Of a stretch of DNA of 64,000 bases, positions 47,339 to 58,000 are shown piece after piece (position 1 is the stretch's first letter; every line of letters begins with the position of its first letter). Source of the DNA: Clostridia bacterium (GTDB lineage: Bacteria > Bacillota > Clostridia > Christensenellales > UBA3700); NCBI GenBank assembly GCA_029060025.1, contig JAIDUV010000071.1:1-64000 (forward strand). The letters are read 5' to 3'. Below the pieces are notes generated by a model that was not told the DNA's origin, made no database searches, and saw only the letters and a list, made by a program, of their open reading frames with translations. A program made the position numbers and the translations under genes.

Positions 47339-48358
47339 TTATATTTTGCCGTTGGCTATCATATACTCGGCAATTTGCACTGCGTTGCTTGCAGCGCCTT
47401 TGCGGATATTGTCAGATACAACCCAGAGATTGCAACCGCTTTCGATAGTGTCGTCGAGACGGATACGACCTACGTAAACTTCGTCGTGACCTGTAGCGTC
47501 GATAGGCATTGGGTATTTGTTGTTAGCCACGTCGTCGACGATTACGATACCTTTTTGACCTTTGAGAGCCTCAATGATACCTTCTTTCGTGCAAGGCTTG
47601 TTGAACTCGAGGTTGATAGACTCGGAGTGCGAGTTGAGTACCGGCACTCTTACCGTAGTTGCAGTAACTTTGATAGATTGATCTCCAAGTATTTTCTTTG
47701 TCTCTTTCATCATCTTTTCCTCTTCCTTGGTATATCCGTTGTCGAGGAATACGTCGATATGAGGCAAGCAGTTGTTTGCTATCTGATAGGGGAATTTCTT
47801 CGTTGCGTACTCTTGTCCGTTGACAAAAGCCTTGAGACCTTCAAGAAGGTCGTTATATCCCGCAACGCCTGCGCCGCTTACTGCTTGGTAAGTGCTGTAT
47901 ACAACTCTCTTGATGCCGTACTTGTCGTGGAGCGGCTTGAGCGCTACCATTGCTTGTATAGTAGAGCAGTTTGGATTGGCAATAATACCGTGATTCCAAT
48001 CTATATCTTGGGGATTGACTTCTGGTACTACGAGCGGTACCGTCGGGTCCATTCTCCATTGGCTGGAGTTGTCGATTACGACTGCGCCGCAATCTGCGAA
48101 TACCGGCGCGAATTTTGCGCTTGTCGAGCCGCCTGCAGAGAAGAGCGCAATGTCTACTTTGTGCGCCTTGACGTTTTCTTCCGTCAATTCAATGACGGTG
48201 TGAGGTTTACCCATAAAGTCAATTACTTTGCCTGCGCTCTTTGCAGAAGCAAAAAGATAATAATTTTCGACAGGCAGTTGCTTTTCGGTAAGTACTTTCA
48301 AGAATTTGTTGCCAACCATACCAGTTGCGCCTACTACGGCTACGTTGTATTTTTTCAT
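47339..48358 (-). CDS. asd: Aspartate-semialdehyde dehydrogenase
   Basis: VGATGMVGNKFLKVL; IIANPNCSTIQAMVALKPLHD; SHSESINLEF. Confidence 0.95.
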   Translation of the reverse strand: MKKYNVAVVGATGMVGNKFLKVLTEKQLPVENYYLFASAKSAGKVIDFMGKPHTVIELTEENVKAHKVDIALFSAGGSTSAKFAPVFADCGAVVIDNSSQWRMDPTVPLVVPEVNPQDIDWNHGIIANPNCSTIQAMVALKPLHDKYGIKRVVYSTYQAVSGAGVAGYNDLLEGLKAFVNGQEYATKKFPYQIANNCLPHIDVFLDNGYTKEEEKMMKETKKILGDQSIKVTATTVRVPVLNSHSESINLEFNKPCTKEGIIEALKGQKGIVIVDDVANNKYPMPIDATGHDEVYVGRIRLDDTIESGCNLWVVSDNIRKGAASNAVQIAEYMIANGKI

Positions 48359-48414
48359 AAATATCTCCTTAAAGATAAAAGTATTTTCTTATTCAAGTCT
48401 ACAAAATAAAAAAC

Positions 48415-48438
48415 GCTTTGCCATACAATAGGCAAAGC
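48415..48438 (-). terminator. Terminator hairpin in the riboswitch expression platform
   Basis: On minus strand: gctttgcc-tattgtat-ggcaaagc followed by gttttttattttg. Confidence 0.8.
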
Positions 48439-48477
48439 ATTAAAATTGACAATTGATTTTTAATATTGTCAGTTTAA

Positions 48478-48646
48478 GCGCTTCACCTGATTTCTAGGTG
48501 ACAGTTGCAGGGTTGTTCACCGTAGCAACCAACCGCATACCGCACAAGATAGATATACGATTTCGGCAAAATATCCTTTCTTGGGTGCGTCTTGTCGCAT
48601 ATTTCCCAATACTCTTATATTCTGCGCCTCTGTAAACTTAAGAGTA
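48478..48646 (-). ncRNA. Lysine riboswitch (L box) leader of asd-dapA-dapB
   Basis: Minus strand contains AGAGGCGCAGAA...AGTATTGGGAAA...GCCGAAAT...GGTTGGTTGCTACGGTGAACAACCCTGCAACTGTCACC; followed by terminator and lysine-pathway operon. Confidence 0.85.
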
Positions 48647-48769
48647 TATTATCATATTATTTTTAATATGTAAAGCAATTTGCAATCAAAACATTTTGGA
48701 AATTTATGTCACGGCAATATTGTGGGGACTATGACGTACTTTTATGTCATTTCGCCCCATAGTTATTTT

Positions 48770-48900
48770 GTCACCTCGAGCGTAGCCGAGAGGTCTAATC
48801 CGTTTATCTTGTCATTAACGCTCACACAAGACGTACCTGCTTTCGCTATGTCGGCACTACGCTCCTTACGCTTGAGCGAAGTAGAGTGGAGAAATCTCAA
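48770..48900 (+). repeat. Composite dispersed hairpin repeat
   Basis: gtcacctcgagcgtagccgagaggtct at 48770-48796 plus ttgtcattaacgctcacacaagacgtacctgct... gagaaatctc. Confidence 0.7.
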
Positions 48901-49007
48901 TAGCATTGTAATTGATTGTAAAATATTTGCAGAACGCTTGCATTATGCAAGCATAATTAGTATAATAATATTGAAAACAAACAAAACTAGATATTGGAGG
49001 TATTATT

Positions 49008-49313
49008 ATGGCAAAAAATGCAAGCGTATTTACAAGAGTAGACCCTGTGGTAAAAGAGCAAGCGGAAAACGTGCTTAACCAACTTGGCATATCTATGGCA
49101 ACAGCAATGGAAATGTATTTGCGCCAAATAGCAATGCAAAGAAAAATTCCATTCGAAATAGCGTTGAGCAATGATAAGCCAATTGCTTATGGGGCAATTA
49201 CCGACGGACAGTTCAATTCTCTTATGGAACAATCATTTGCAGAATATAAAAATGGCGAAACTATTTCTGCCGAAGAAGTCGAAAGGGAAATGAATAGGAA
49301 ATACGGTCTATGA
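49008..49313 (+). CDS. RelB/DinJ-family antitoxin
   Basis: VFTRVDPVVKEQAENVLNQLGISMATAMEMYLRQIAMQRKIPFE ribbon-helix-helix; overlaps toxin ORF; ggagg RBS. Confidence 0.88.
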   Translation: MAKNASVFTRVDPVVKEQAENVLNQLGISMATAMEMYLRQIAMQRKIPFEIALSNDKPIAYGAITDGQFNSLMEQSFAEYKNGETISAEEVEREMNRKYGL

Positions 49314-49627
49314 ATAAATGGAAAGTATTATATGCTAAGACTGCGTATAATGAGTTGGATTCTATATATAAATATATTTCTGAAAAATTACTTGCGCCAA
49401 AAATATCGACAGAACAAGTAAAAAGAATAATGAAGGCAATCTCGACATTGGACGAAATGCCTTTTCGCAATCCTTTATACGATAAAGAACCGTGGAGAAG
49501 TTTAGGATTGAGAAAATTTGTTATTGATAATTACATAGCATTTTATTATGTCAATGAAAGTGCTAATGAAGTTGTAATTATGCATATTTTTTATGGTGGA
49601 CGAGATATTGACAATATACTTAATTAA
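49310..49627 (+). CDS. RelE/ParE-family toxin
   Basis: 105 aa; VLYAKTAYNELDSIYKYI...LRKFVIDNYIAFYYVNE..VVIMHIFYGGRDIDNIL. Confidence 0.88.
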   Translation: MNKWKVLYAKTAYNELDSIYKYISEKLLAPKISTEQVKRIMKAISTLDEMPFRNPLYDKEPWRSLGLRKFVIDNYIAFYYVNESANEVVIMHIFYGGRDIDNILN

Positions 49628-49879
49628 ATCGTTCCATTGAGTGGAAAGTGTTTCGGTATGTACGGAATGGTGCATTTATTTGTCACCTCGAGCGTAGCCG
49701 AGAGGTCTAATCCGATTGTTTAAATAATGGGGAAGTGAACAAATGGGGAGTAGAATGGCTCAAGTGAATTTGCAATATTACTTCCATATATTTTAGTGAT
49801 AGTAAGTTAAATTTCGGTAATTACTAAACCAAAAACTATGATGTAATAATTGCAAACGTTACTTTTCGCGTTTACGACT

Positions 49880-50119
49880 TTAATTTTTGTTAATCTCTTC
49901 GTATTCTACTACGACGTACCTTTTGATTATGTCTCCTGCGTCGTTGGGAGGAGTGATTTTTGTTTCGACGTAAGTCAATAGGTTATTCAACAAATTATTA
50001 TATTTTTCGTCGTTGATATACCATTTTTCATACAAATCTTCTAGCATAAAAAATGCATAGTTCCAAGAAAACTCTTGATTGTGTTTGCAAATTTTAGTTG
50101 TAATCTCTGTTTTTTTCAT
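49880..50119 (-). CDS. Small hypothetical protein
   Basis: 79 aa ORF with RBS (agaggtataaaATG on minus strand). Confidence 0.45.
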   Translation of the reverse strand: MKKTEITTKICKHNQEFSWNYAFFMLEDLYEKWYINDEKYNNLLNNLLTYVETKITPPNDAGDIIKRYVVVEYEEINKN

Positions 50120-50417
50120 TTTATACCTCTAAAAGTATGATAGCATTAAACGCATAATAAATCTTTAATAATATCTATTAGATATAATTAGTTTGCATTT
50201 GTGATATAGACCTTAGATTTTTGACTTCGTATAATGCAAATAACTTTAAAATGTAGGAAGGTTTACCTGCGCAATTTAACTTTTTTTCGACAGAAATTCT
50301 CACTATATATTTTACTTTTACATTGCTCAATATAATTTATAGGCAATAATATTTGCTTAAATTAAAAAAAGAGTGTATACTGTATGAGTTAAATACTCAA
50401 AAAATTACGGAGATAAT

Positions 50418-51419
50418 ATGAGCGCAGTAAATAATTTAGCAAAAAAACTTGTTCTTAAGAGGGACCTATCCCCAGAGGGCAGAATAACTAATTACAAGGG
50501 GCGTATTCGTCAAGCAATGGCGGCAATATCCGCAAATATGACCAAGTTGGTATTGCTCAACTTGCTTATGGTTGTGGCGTGCGCGCCGCTTATTGCGACT
50601 TATTTTGTTATGAGATCCCAAGAGGCTGCCGCTGTAGCGGGCTTGAATTTCAGCACTGGCATAGGCGTAGGCTTTGGCGTAAGTGACGATACTATGCTTG
50701 CCATAGAGAGGATATACGATATAAGGCTTATGGGATACGGACTTGCAATATTCCCGACTTGTTTGCTCGTGGGCTTGTTTGCGTCCGGATTGTACTATTG
50801 TTGCCGTAATATGCTTTGGCAGACCAAAGTCAAAGTATTCAAGCACTTCTTTAGAGGTATTAAAAATAATTGGTACAAGTTTATGCTTTCATTTGCTTGG
50901 CTCGGTGCGTTGGCTACCGGCTTTGCCTGCTCGCTTATTATGACACTCAAAGAGACTGCTTTGAATGGCGGCGCCAATGCAGGTTGGTGGGTACTTATGA
51001 TATTCATTGGCATATTGGCATTGTTGAGCGCTTTGTATATGATGGTTGGACAGGGTATGTACGTGACGTACAAGTTCAAGATGAAAGAGTATATCGTCAA
51101 TACTTGCTGTCTTACGCTTCTTATGATATTGCCTGCGCTCATCGTCACGCTGTTTTTCTCAGGCGTAATGGCTTTGAGTTTTGTTAGCATAATAGGAATG
51201 TTTATACTCGTCGTAATGGTAATGATTGGTTTTTCGGCTTTTGCTATATTCAGCCTTGCATTCTCTCAATACGCTACCGACAGTTTTATAGCGTACTTGT
51301 ATGAGGAAGAGCAAAAAGCAATACTTAAGGAACAAGAAAAGCAGGCAAAACAACGCAACAAAGAGAAAAAGAAACAGGCTCAAAAGAACAATTATCAAGG
51401 TAAGAAAAAAAAGAGATAA
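50418..51419 (+). CDS. Multi-TM membrane protein (DUF624/YesL-like pattern)
   Basis: Hydrophobic helices; highly basic Lys/Gln-rich C-terminal tail. Confidence 0.6.
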   Translation: MSAVNNLAKKLVLKRDLSPEGRITNYKGRIRQAMAAISANMTKLVLLNLLMVVACAPLIATYFVMRSQEAAAVAGLNFSTGIGVGFGVSDDTMLAIERIYDIRLMGYGLAIFPTCLLVGLFASGLYYCCRNMLWQTKVKVFKHFFRGIKNNWYKFMLSFAWLGALATGFACSLIMTLKETALNGGANAGWWVLMIFIGILALLSALYMMVGQGMYVTYKFKMKEYIVNTCCLTLLMILPALIVTLFFSGVMALSFVSIIGMFILVVMVMIGFSAFAIFSLAFSQYATDSFIAYLYEEEQKAILKEQEKQAKQRNKEKKKQAQKNNYQGKKKKR

Positions 51420-51425
51420 TACGTT

Positions 51426-52136
51426 ATGGGCGCATACAGCATATTGGCAAAGTATTACGACACGCTTATGGGTGACTTTGACTACGACGGATATTTTGAG
51501 TTCATAAAGGACAAGACTGCCGGCGAGGGCGTAGACTTGGCTTGCGGCTCTGGAGAAATGACAGTCAGACTTGCAAAGGCAGGCAACAAATTGATTGGCG
51601 TAGACTTGAGCGGAGAAATGCTCAATGTTGCCACCCAAAAGGCAAAGAAGTCTGGGCTTGACGTCAAGTGGGTCAATCTTGATATGCTTGATTTGGAGTT
51701 AAATCATAGCGTTGATTTTGTCACTTGCGTATGCGACGGCGTAAATTACGTATCGCAAAAAGACTTGCAAAAGTTTTTTGACAGGGTATATAATTGTCTC
51801 AAAGAAGGCGGGAAGTTTGTTTTTGATATTTCTTCACGGTACAAACTTGAGGAAATACTGGGTGACAATCTTTTTTGCGAGGACTACGACGACGTGACTT
51901 ATATATGGTCTAATTCGTTGGGAGACGGCTACGTTGATATGGACATCGACTTTTTTGAAAAGATCGAGGGAGATACTTACAGAAGAATAGAAGAGAGCCA
52001 TAGACAATATATTCACGAAGTCGGCACAATCAAAACTTGTCTTAAGCAATGGCGCGTCGAGATTTTTGACGGCGAGACTTACGGCAAGGCTACGGAAGAA
52101 TCTAAGAGAGTTATTTTTACTGCGACTAAATGTTAG
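51426..52136 (+). CDS. Class I SAM-dependent methyltransferase
   Basis: GVDLACGSGEMTVRLAKAGNKLIGVDLSGEML. Confidence 0.88.
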   Translation: MGAYSILAKYYDTLMGDFDYDGYFEFIKDKTAGEGVDLACGSGEMTVRLAKAGNKLIGVDLSGEMLNVATQKAKKSGLDVKWVNLDMLDLELNHSVDFVTCVCDGVNYVSQKDLQKFFDRVYNCLKEGGKFVFDISSRYKLEEILGDNLFCEDYDDVTYIWSNSLGDGYVDMDIDFFEKIEGDTYRRIEESHRQYIHEVGTIKTCLKQWRVEIFDGETYGKATEESKRVIFTATKC

Positions 52137-52306
52137 ACCTATTATAATAATAGGCGTAATTGCAGTCACGGTTTACAAAAGAAGAAATTCATTTAAATAT
52201 TGACATTTTTAAAAATATGGTATAATGTATTATTTAACAAATATATAATTGCATTATTACAAAAGACGCTCAATCGGAGAATGACAAAAGATTTATAGAG
52301 GGACTT

Positions 52307-53152
52307 ATGATAAAAAGAGCAATTTTATTTGGCGGAAAAGCCATTGTAAGCATTTTGGACACGACTTCCACAGTGAGGGAGGCTGCAAAAATACACGGAT
52401 TTTCCACGCCTGTTGCAATTGCGATGGGTAAGGCGTTGACCGTGGCGGCGTTTATGAGCGCAGGCTTTAAGGGCGTAGGCAACAAACTGACGCTTATTAT
52501 CGACGGAGACGGCGAGGGCGGCAAGATGGTGCTGTGCGGAGACTTTGGCGCAAAGGTCAGAGGGTATATTGAAAATCCCAAGGCTTGCGAGGGACAGCAG
52601 GTAAGCGTGTCCGACGTCGTGGGTAAAAACGGTTCGCTCAACGTAATCAAAGATTTTGGACTTAAAGAGCCCTATAACGGACTTTCTCAAATCGTCAACG
52701 GCAATATTGACGAAGATTTTGCCTATTACTTTACCGCGTCGGAACAACTTCCGTCGGCAGTGGCTTTGGGCGTAAAAATGCAAGACGGCAATTGCGTTAA
52801 AGCGGGCGGAATAATCGTTCAGCCTATGCCAAACTGTTCGGAAGAAGAGATTTTTATTTTGCAAGACATAGTTTCCAATTTTACAGACGTTGCGTCGCTC
52901 TTGTGCGAAAAAAGCGCAGAGGAGATTATGGATTTTTATTTCTCTCACTTTGAGATTTCGCACCTGCCTGATATTTACGAAGAATACAAGTGCAGTTGTT
53001 CGCGCAATAGAATTGAAGAGATGCTTCTCACGCTAGGCAAAAAAGAAGCGCTCGAAATCGTCGAGACGCAAGGACAAATACAAGTCGGTTGCGAATTTTG
53101 CAACAGTAAGTACGTTTTTACCAAAGACGACGTGCAAAGGATGTTCAAATGA
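52307..53152 (+). CDS. hslO: Hsp33 redox-regulated chaperone
   Basis: C-terminal zinc/redox motif EYKCSCSRNRIEEML...VGCEFCNSKYVF. Confidence 0.93.
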   Translation: MIKRAILFGGKAIVSILDTTSTVREAAKIHGFSTPVAIAMGKALTVAAFMSAGFKGVGNKLTLIIDGDGEGGKMVLCGDFGAKVRGYIENPKACEGQQVSVSDVVGKNGSLNVIKDFGLKEPYNGLSQIVNGNIDEDFAYYFTASEQLPSAVALGVKMQDGNCVKAGGIIVQPMPNCSEEEIFILQDIVSNFTDVASLLCEKSAEEIMDFYFSHFEISHLPDIYEEYKCSCSRNRIEEMLLTLGKKEALEIVETQGQIQVGCEFCNSKYVFTKDDVQRMFK

Positions 53153-54963
53153 TAAAATTTCCAACTACTATAAGTGAATATACCGACGGCAAGTTGTGGC
53201 GTCAAGGAGTAGACGAGAGTATTGCAAGGCGCATACTCGTTGATTTGCATAAAATCGAAGACAAGGAAGAACTTGATTTGCGCAAGATGTATTTGGCGCA
53301 TTTTTACTGCGAAATAGGTGACTATAGACTTGCTGCGACGCTTGCAAAAGGCTTTTTGCTTGAAAACAAGTTTGTCGACGACGCAGTGGCGCTTATAAAG
53401 AAAATATGTATCGAAGACAGAGATATCGAGACTTTTGCCCGACTTGTCAAGTTGATGGACAATCTCTATCACGGCAAGCCGCCGCTTAGTTTCTTTGACG
53501 ACGTAGACGGTGACGAATTGCTTATGGCGTTTGAAGAAAACAAAAACACCGGCAAAGGTCAAATAGTCTACAATGGCGGAATGGCGGAGTATTATCAAAA
53601 CGGCAAATTGGTTTTTTCCGTCGAGGACAAGAATTACGAGGCGTTTGTCAAAGACTCGGCTGCGAGATTCTTTTTGTCGGAAAATCAGCCGGAGAGCGCG
53701 CTCGAACTTCTTTTGACGTTAAAACTTGAAAAACTCAAACCTGATATAAAAATGTTTTGCCACCAAACGTTCGTGCGGGCGTACTGTATGTTGGAGCAAT
53801 ACAAGGAAGCCTATGACTACAGCGTCTTGCTTATGGATAGCGGTATATATATTCCCGAAATGACGGATATATTCGTCTATCTTTACAAAGAGAAATCACC
53901 GCATTTTGAACAAATGAGGGAATTTCTTGTCAACTATAAGAATTTCGGAAGTATTCAACTTGGGGATATGCACTCGCTTGCCAGAGATATTGACGACGAG
54001 GACTTTTGGAGAAGGATATATGAAGGCAATCCAATAGACCCTTCCGATATAAGCGAAGAGACCTATCTTTTCAAAGGCATACTTGCGTTCAATAGGCAAG
54101 AATACCAATTGGCGGAAAGGTTATTCAGCCAAGCAACGGCAATCTACGGTCGTTTTGGCAAGGCTGGTTTGTTTAGATACTATCTTGAGTGTTTCCAAAA
54201 GAAAATCAAGAAAAATCCCATTGCAGACAATATGCCTTGCGAGTTGTATACTGCAAGCCTCGACGAAATATATACTTTTATTGATAAAAAACTTCTTTCA
54301 AAACTCAAGAAGTGCTTGAGCAAAGATGATTTTGTCAAGAACTTTGACGACAATATTTTAGAAGTCGACAATATGCTTTCCGGCGTATCTGCAAAGGTAT
54401 CCGACTTGGTTGATATCGTCAACAGGATATACAAAATGAATTATACGCCAGTGTGCGAACTTATAAAGAAAGTCGTTGTCGACAGTGATTACAATATATT
54501 TATTCGCGCAATATGTCTTGCCAACTTTATGATGTACAGCAATCAAAAGAAATTCATAATAGGCAAGAATATCTACGAAAATCCTTTTGTCAAAAGATTT
54601 AAATTTGACCTTAAAGGAGACAAGGCGTCTTTTGCGTATGGCATTGCAATATATATCGCGCTGTCAATTCTTGAAGGTATAGAAAACGACGCGCTTAAAA
54701 AAGAGTGCGATATTCTCAATAAGATTTCCTCTAAAGCAACCGGAGATTATTCTCAAATAACTCCGCTTGCCGTATTCGGCGTACTCATTTCATATTTCAG
54801 TAATGAGCAAGTTCGTTACGACAAAGAGATAGTCAAAAAGCGCGAAGTAAAGGCTTTTGCTCAGACTTATGCGATTGACGGTGATTTCTTTGACGACGGC
54901 GCAGGGCAAATCGACGACGAGGATATATTTGACTTTTTCAGATACTGTCTTGCCATTTTATAA
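53149..54963 (+). CDS. Hypothetical TPR-like helical protein coupled to hslO
   Basis: 604 aa; helical repeat-like stretches (KGILAFNRQEYQLAERLFSQATAIYGRFGKAGLFRYYLECF); 4-bp overlap with hslO. Confidence 0.6.
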   Translation: MIKFPTTISEYTDGKLWRQGVDESIARRILVDLHKIEDKEELDLRKMYLAHFYCEIGDYRLAATLAKGFLLENKFVDDAVALIKKICIEDRDIETFARLVKLMDNLYHGKPPLSFFDDVDGDELLMAFEENKNTGKGQIVYNGGMAEYYQNGKLVFSVEDKNYEAFVKDSAARFFLSENQPESALELLLTLKLEKLKPDIKMFCHQTFVRAYCMLEQYKEAYDYSVLLMDSGIYIPEMTDIFVYLYKEKSPHFEQMREFLVNYKNFGSIQLGDMHSLARDIDDEDFWRRIYEGNPIDPSDISEETYLFKGILAFNRQEYQLAERLFSQATAIYGRFGKAGLFRYYLECFQKKIKKNPIADNMPCELYTASLDEIYTFIDKKLLSKLKKCLSKDDFVKNFDDNILEVDNMLSGVSAKVSDLVDIVNRIYKMNYTPVCELIKKVVVDSDYNIFIRAICLANFMMYSNQKKFIIGKNIYENPFVKRFKFDLKGDKASFAYGIAIYIALSILEGIENDALKKECDILNKISSKATGDYSQITPLAVFGVLISYFSNEQVRYDKEIVKKREVKAFAQTYAIDGDFFDDGAGQIDDEDIFDFFRYCLAIL

Positions 54964-55075
54964 TTTTATTTTTGCTTGCGCGAATTATTTATTTTATTAT
55001 TTTTATTGCGAAAGTATATCAGTTGTGTTATAATATATCAGTAAAATTGTTGCCATTTGGCATAAGAGAGGTTTT

Positions 55076-58000
55076 ATGATATTCAAAAGAATGGAAGCAT
55101 TCGGTTTTAAATCGTTTGCAGACAAAATCGACGTACCGCTCAACGAGGGTATTACGGCTATCGTAGGTCCAAACGGTTGCGGAAAATCTAACGTCGTCGA
55201 CGCAATAAGATGGGTACTTGGAGAACAGAGTGCCAAGACGTTGCGCGGTAAGAATATGCAAGACGTCATTTTCAAAGGCACTGCAATTCGTAAAGAACTG
55301 TCTTTTTGCGAAGTGTCTTTGACGTTTGACAACACGTCGCGCGTATTCGACTATGACGTAGACGAGTTGATATTGTCAAGAAAGTTGTACCGCTCAGGTG
55401 ACAGCGAGTATTTTATCAACGGCGCGCAAAGCAGACGTATTGATATTCAGAATGTTATTCGCAACACAGGCCTTGGAAAAGAAGGTTACAGCATTGTCGG
55501 ACAGGGCAGAATAAATGAGATTATCAATGCTAAGCCGGAAAACAGAAGAGCCATATTCGAAGACGCCGCAGGCGTACTTGGTTTTAAGAAAAACAAAAAA
55601 GAAGCAGAAAAAAGACTTGCCGAAACTCAAACAAATCTCGATCAAATCAAGATTGCAAAGGATACGTTGGAAGGTCAGCGAAATACTTTGGAGCGCCAAA
55701 GCAACGACGCGCGAAACTATCTCAATATTAGAGACAGGCTGAGAGCGTTGGAGGCTAACGAATATATATATCAATTTGAAAATCACGAGAGTAACAAGAA
55801 TAAGATAGAGACTAGGTTGCAAGGTTGTATCGAAGAGTATAATCAAAAGTATCTTGAAAATGTCAATTACGGCGAAGAATACAACAAAAGACAGATTGAA
55901 TTGCACAACGTAGACGTAAAGATTGACAAGATGAAGGACAAGCGTACGGAGATAGCCGTCAAGACTGAGTCTGTCAAAGGACAGGGTATGAACTTGCAAG
56001 AGAGGCTCAATTCTCTCAATACTCAAAAGCAAGACTGCCTGCAAAGACTTGTGCAGAGCGAAAAGTCTCTTGAGGATAAGAATGCAGAACTCAAGACGGC
56101 GCAAGAGCATTGCAATATGGCGATGGAGGATAAACGCGAGTCTGATAGAGAATTTGCTGCTTGCAACAAAGAGTATGTTACGCTCGTCGAAGAGTTGGTT
56201 GATAGAGATAAAAAGATAAAAGACGCCAATCAAGAACTTATCAATGCCGTTACGCAAGAGGGCGAGACAAAAGTAGATATCGGTAAGTTGACTACGCAAA
56301 AAGAGTTTATTCTCAACCGTATTGCAGAACTCAACGCAGAGATTGCCGAATACGACAGACAGATAAAAGACCTTGAGGCGCTCAAGAGAGAGCACGAAAA
56401 GGTGCTTGTCAGCAAGAAAAACGACCTCAACAGGCTTGGCATAAGCCGTAATGAAGTCTTAAGCGAGATAAGAGGGCTAAAAGAAGAATTAGACGTTGCG
56501 AGAAGTCGTTATGGCGAAATCAATGTAAGTATTTCGGCTTGCAAACAGCAGATTGAGACTTATAAGAACTTCAAGAAAGAATACGGCGCTTTTGGCAATG
56601 CCGTCAAACTTTTGATGGGTGATAGAGAGCATAACGAGCAACTTCAACAGAGAATCGAGGGCGTTGTCGTAGACCTTGTCAAGGTGCCTAAAGAATACGA
56701 GACGGCAATAGAAGTTGCAATAGGCGGCGGTCTTCAAAATATCGTAGTTGAAAACGAAGAGGACGCTAAATACATAATAAATTATATTAGAGAAAGACAG
56801 TACGGTAGATTGACTTTCTTGCCGCTCACAAGCGTAAAGAGAAGAGATTTGCCAAGAGAACTTTCTGGCATATTGAGAGAAAGAGGCTGTATAGGACTTG
56901 CCGACCAATTGGTAGGCTATGACAAAAGATACAGCAACGTATTCTCCAACTTGCTTGGCGGAACTATAATCGTAGATAGTTTGGACAACGCTACCGCAAT
57001 AGCCAGAAAGTATAGATATGCAGTCAAAATCGTTACTCTTCAAGGTGACTTGTTGAGCACCGGCGGTTCGATTACCGGCGGTTCAAGAAGAGGTAATACG
57101 ACAAAAGCGCTGTCTTACGAGCGTATTATTGAAGAAAACGAGAAGTTGTTGCAAAAACTTATCGACGAAAAGAACAAGATTGAGAAAAAACTTTCTTCTT
57201 CCGACGACGATCTCGCCGATTACGAAGAGCAGTTGGAAGGATATACCGAGGACATCAAAAACGCTCAAGTCTTGGTTGCGACAGAAAACGGAAAACTCGA
57301 TAAGGTCGAGGCCAATATCCAAATCAATCTGGACGCATTGAATGAGAGAATGACTTCAAGAAAAGAGTTTGAAGACAGATTGACGAGCATAGACAATGCG
57401 TTGCAAATTCTCGGAGAAAAAGGCAAGGACTTCAGCGAAGTCAAGTTGAACGTCGATTCGCTTGCGTCGAAGACGAGAGAAGAATACGAGGCTAAGACTC
57501 GCTTGAGAGACGAGTTGAGCGAAAAACTTGCGCTGTTGAGAGTGCGTTGCGGAACTTTGCAGACGACTATCGACAATGACCAAGAGAATATTGCGAGACT
57601 TACTAATGAGATAGAAGCGCTTTCGCAAGAGAGAACTTCTCAACGCGAAAATCTCGGCAATTTGCAGAATATTATAGCCGATTTGACCAACAATAAGACC
57701 GTTGAGTTGCCAGAGAAATATCAAAGACAGTACGACGAGTTGACCGAACAAATCAATGATGCGGCGGCGTATAAGGACAAACTTAATGAGTTGTTGCAAG
57801 AACTCATTTTCAAAAAAGACGAGTCCGGTAAAGATCTTATGGCTATCAATGAGCGTAAGGTCAAATGTGAAAACGACCTTTCTAGAATAGAAGAATCTAT
57901 GAACGCTATGCAAGCCAAGATGAGAGAAGAATACGATCTCGACTATGAATCGGCATTGCCTTTGCGTTTTGAAGAGTTTGATATAAATACTTGCAGACAG

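Noticed and set aside
47318-48409. 363-aa plus-strand ORF opposite asd
   Set aside because: Antisense to a clear aspartate-semialdehyde dehydrogenase; composition atypical of protein.
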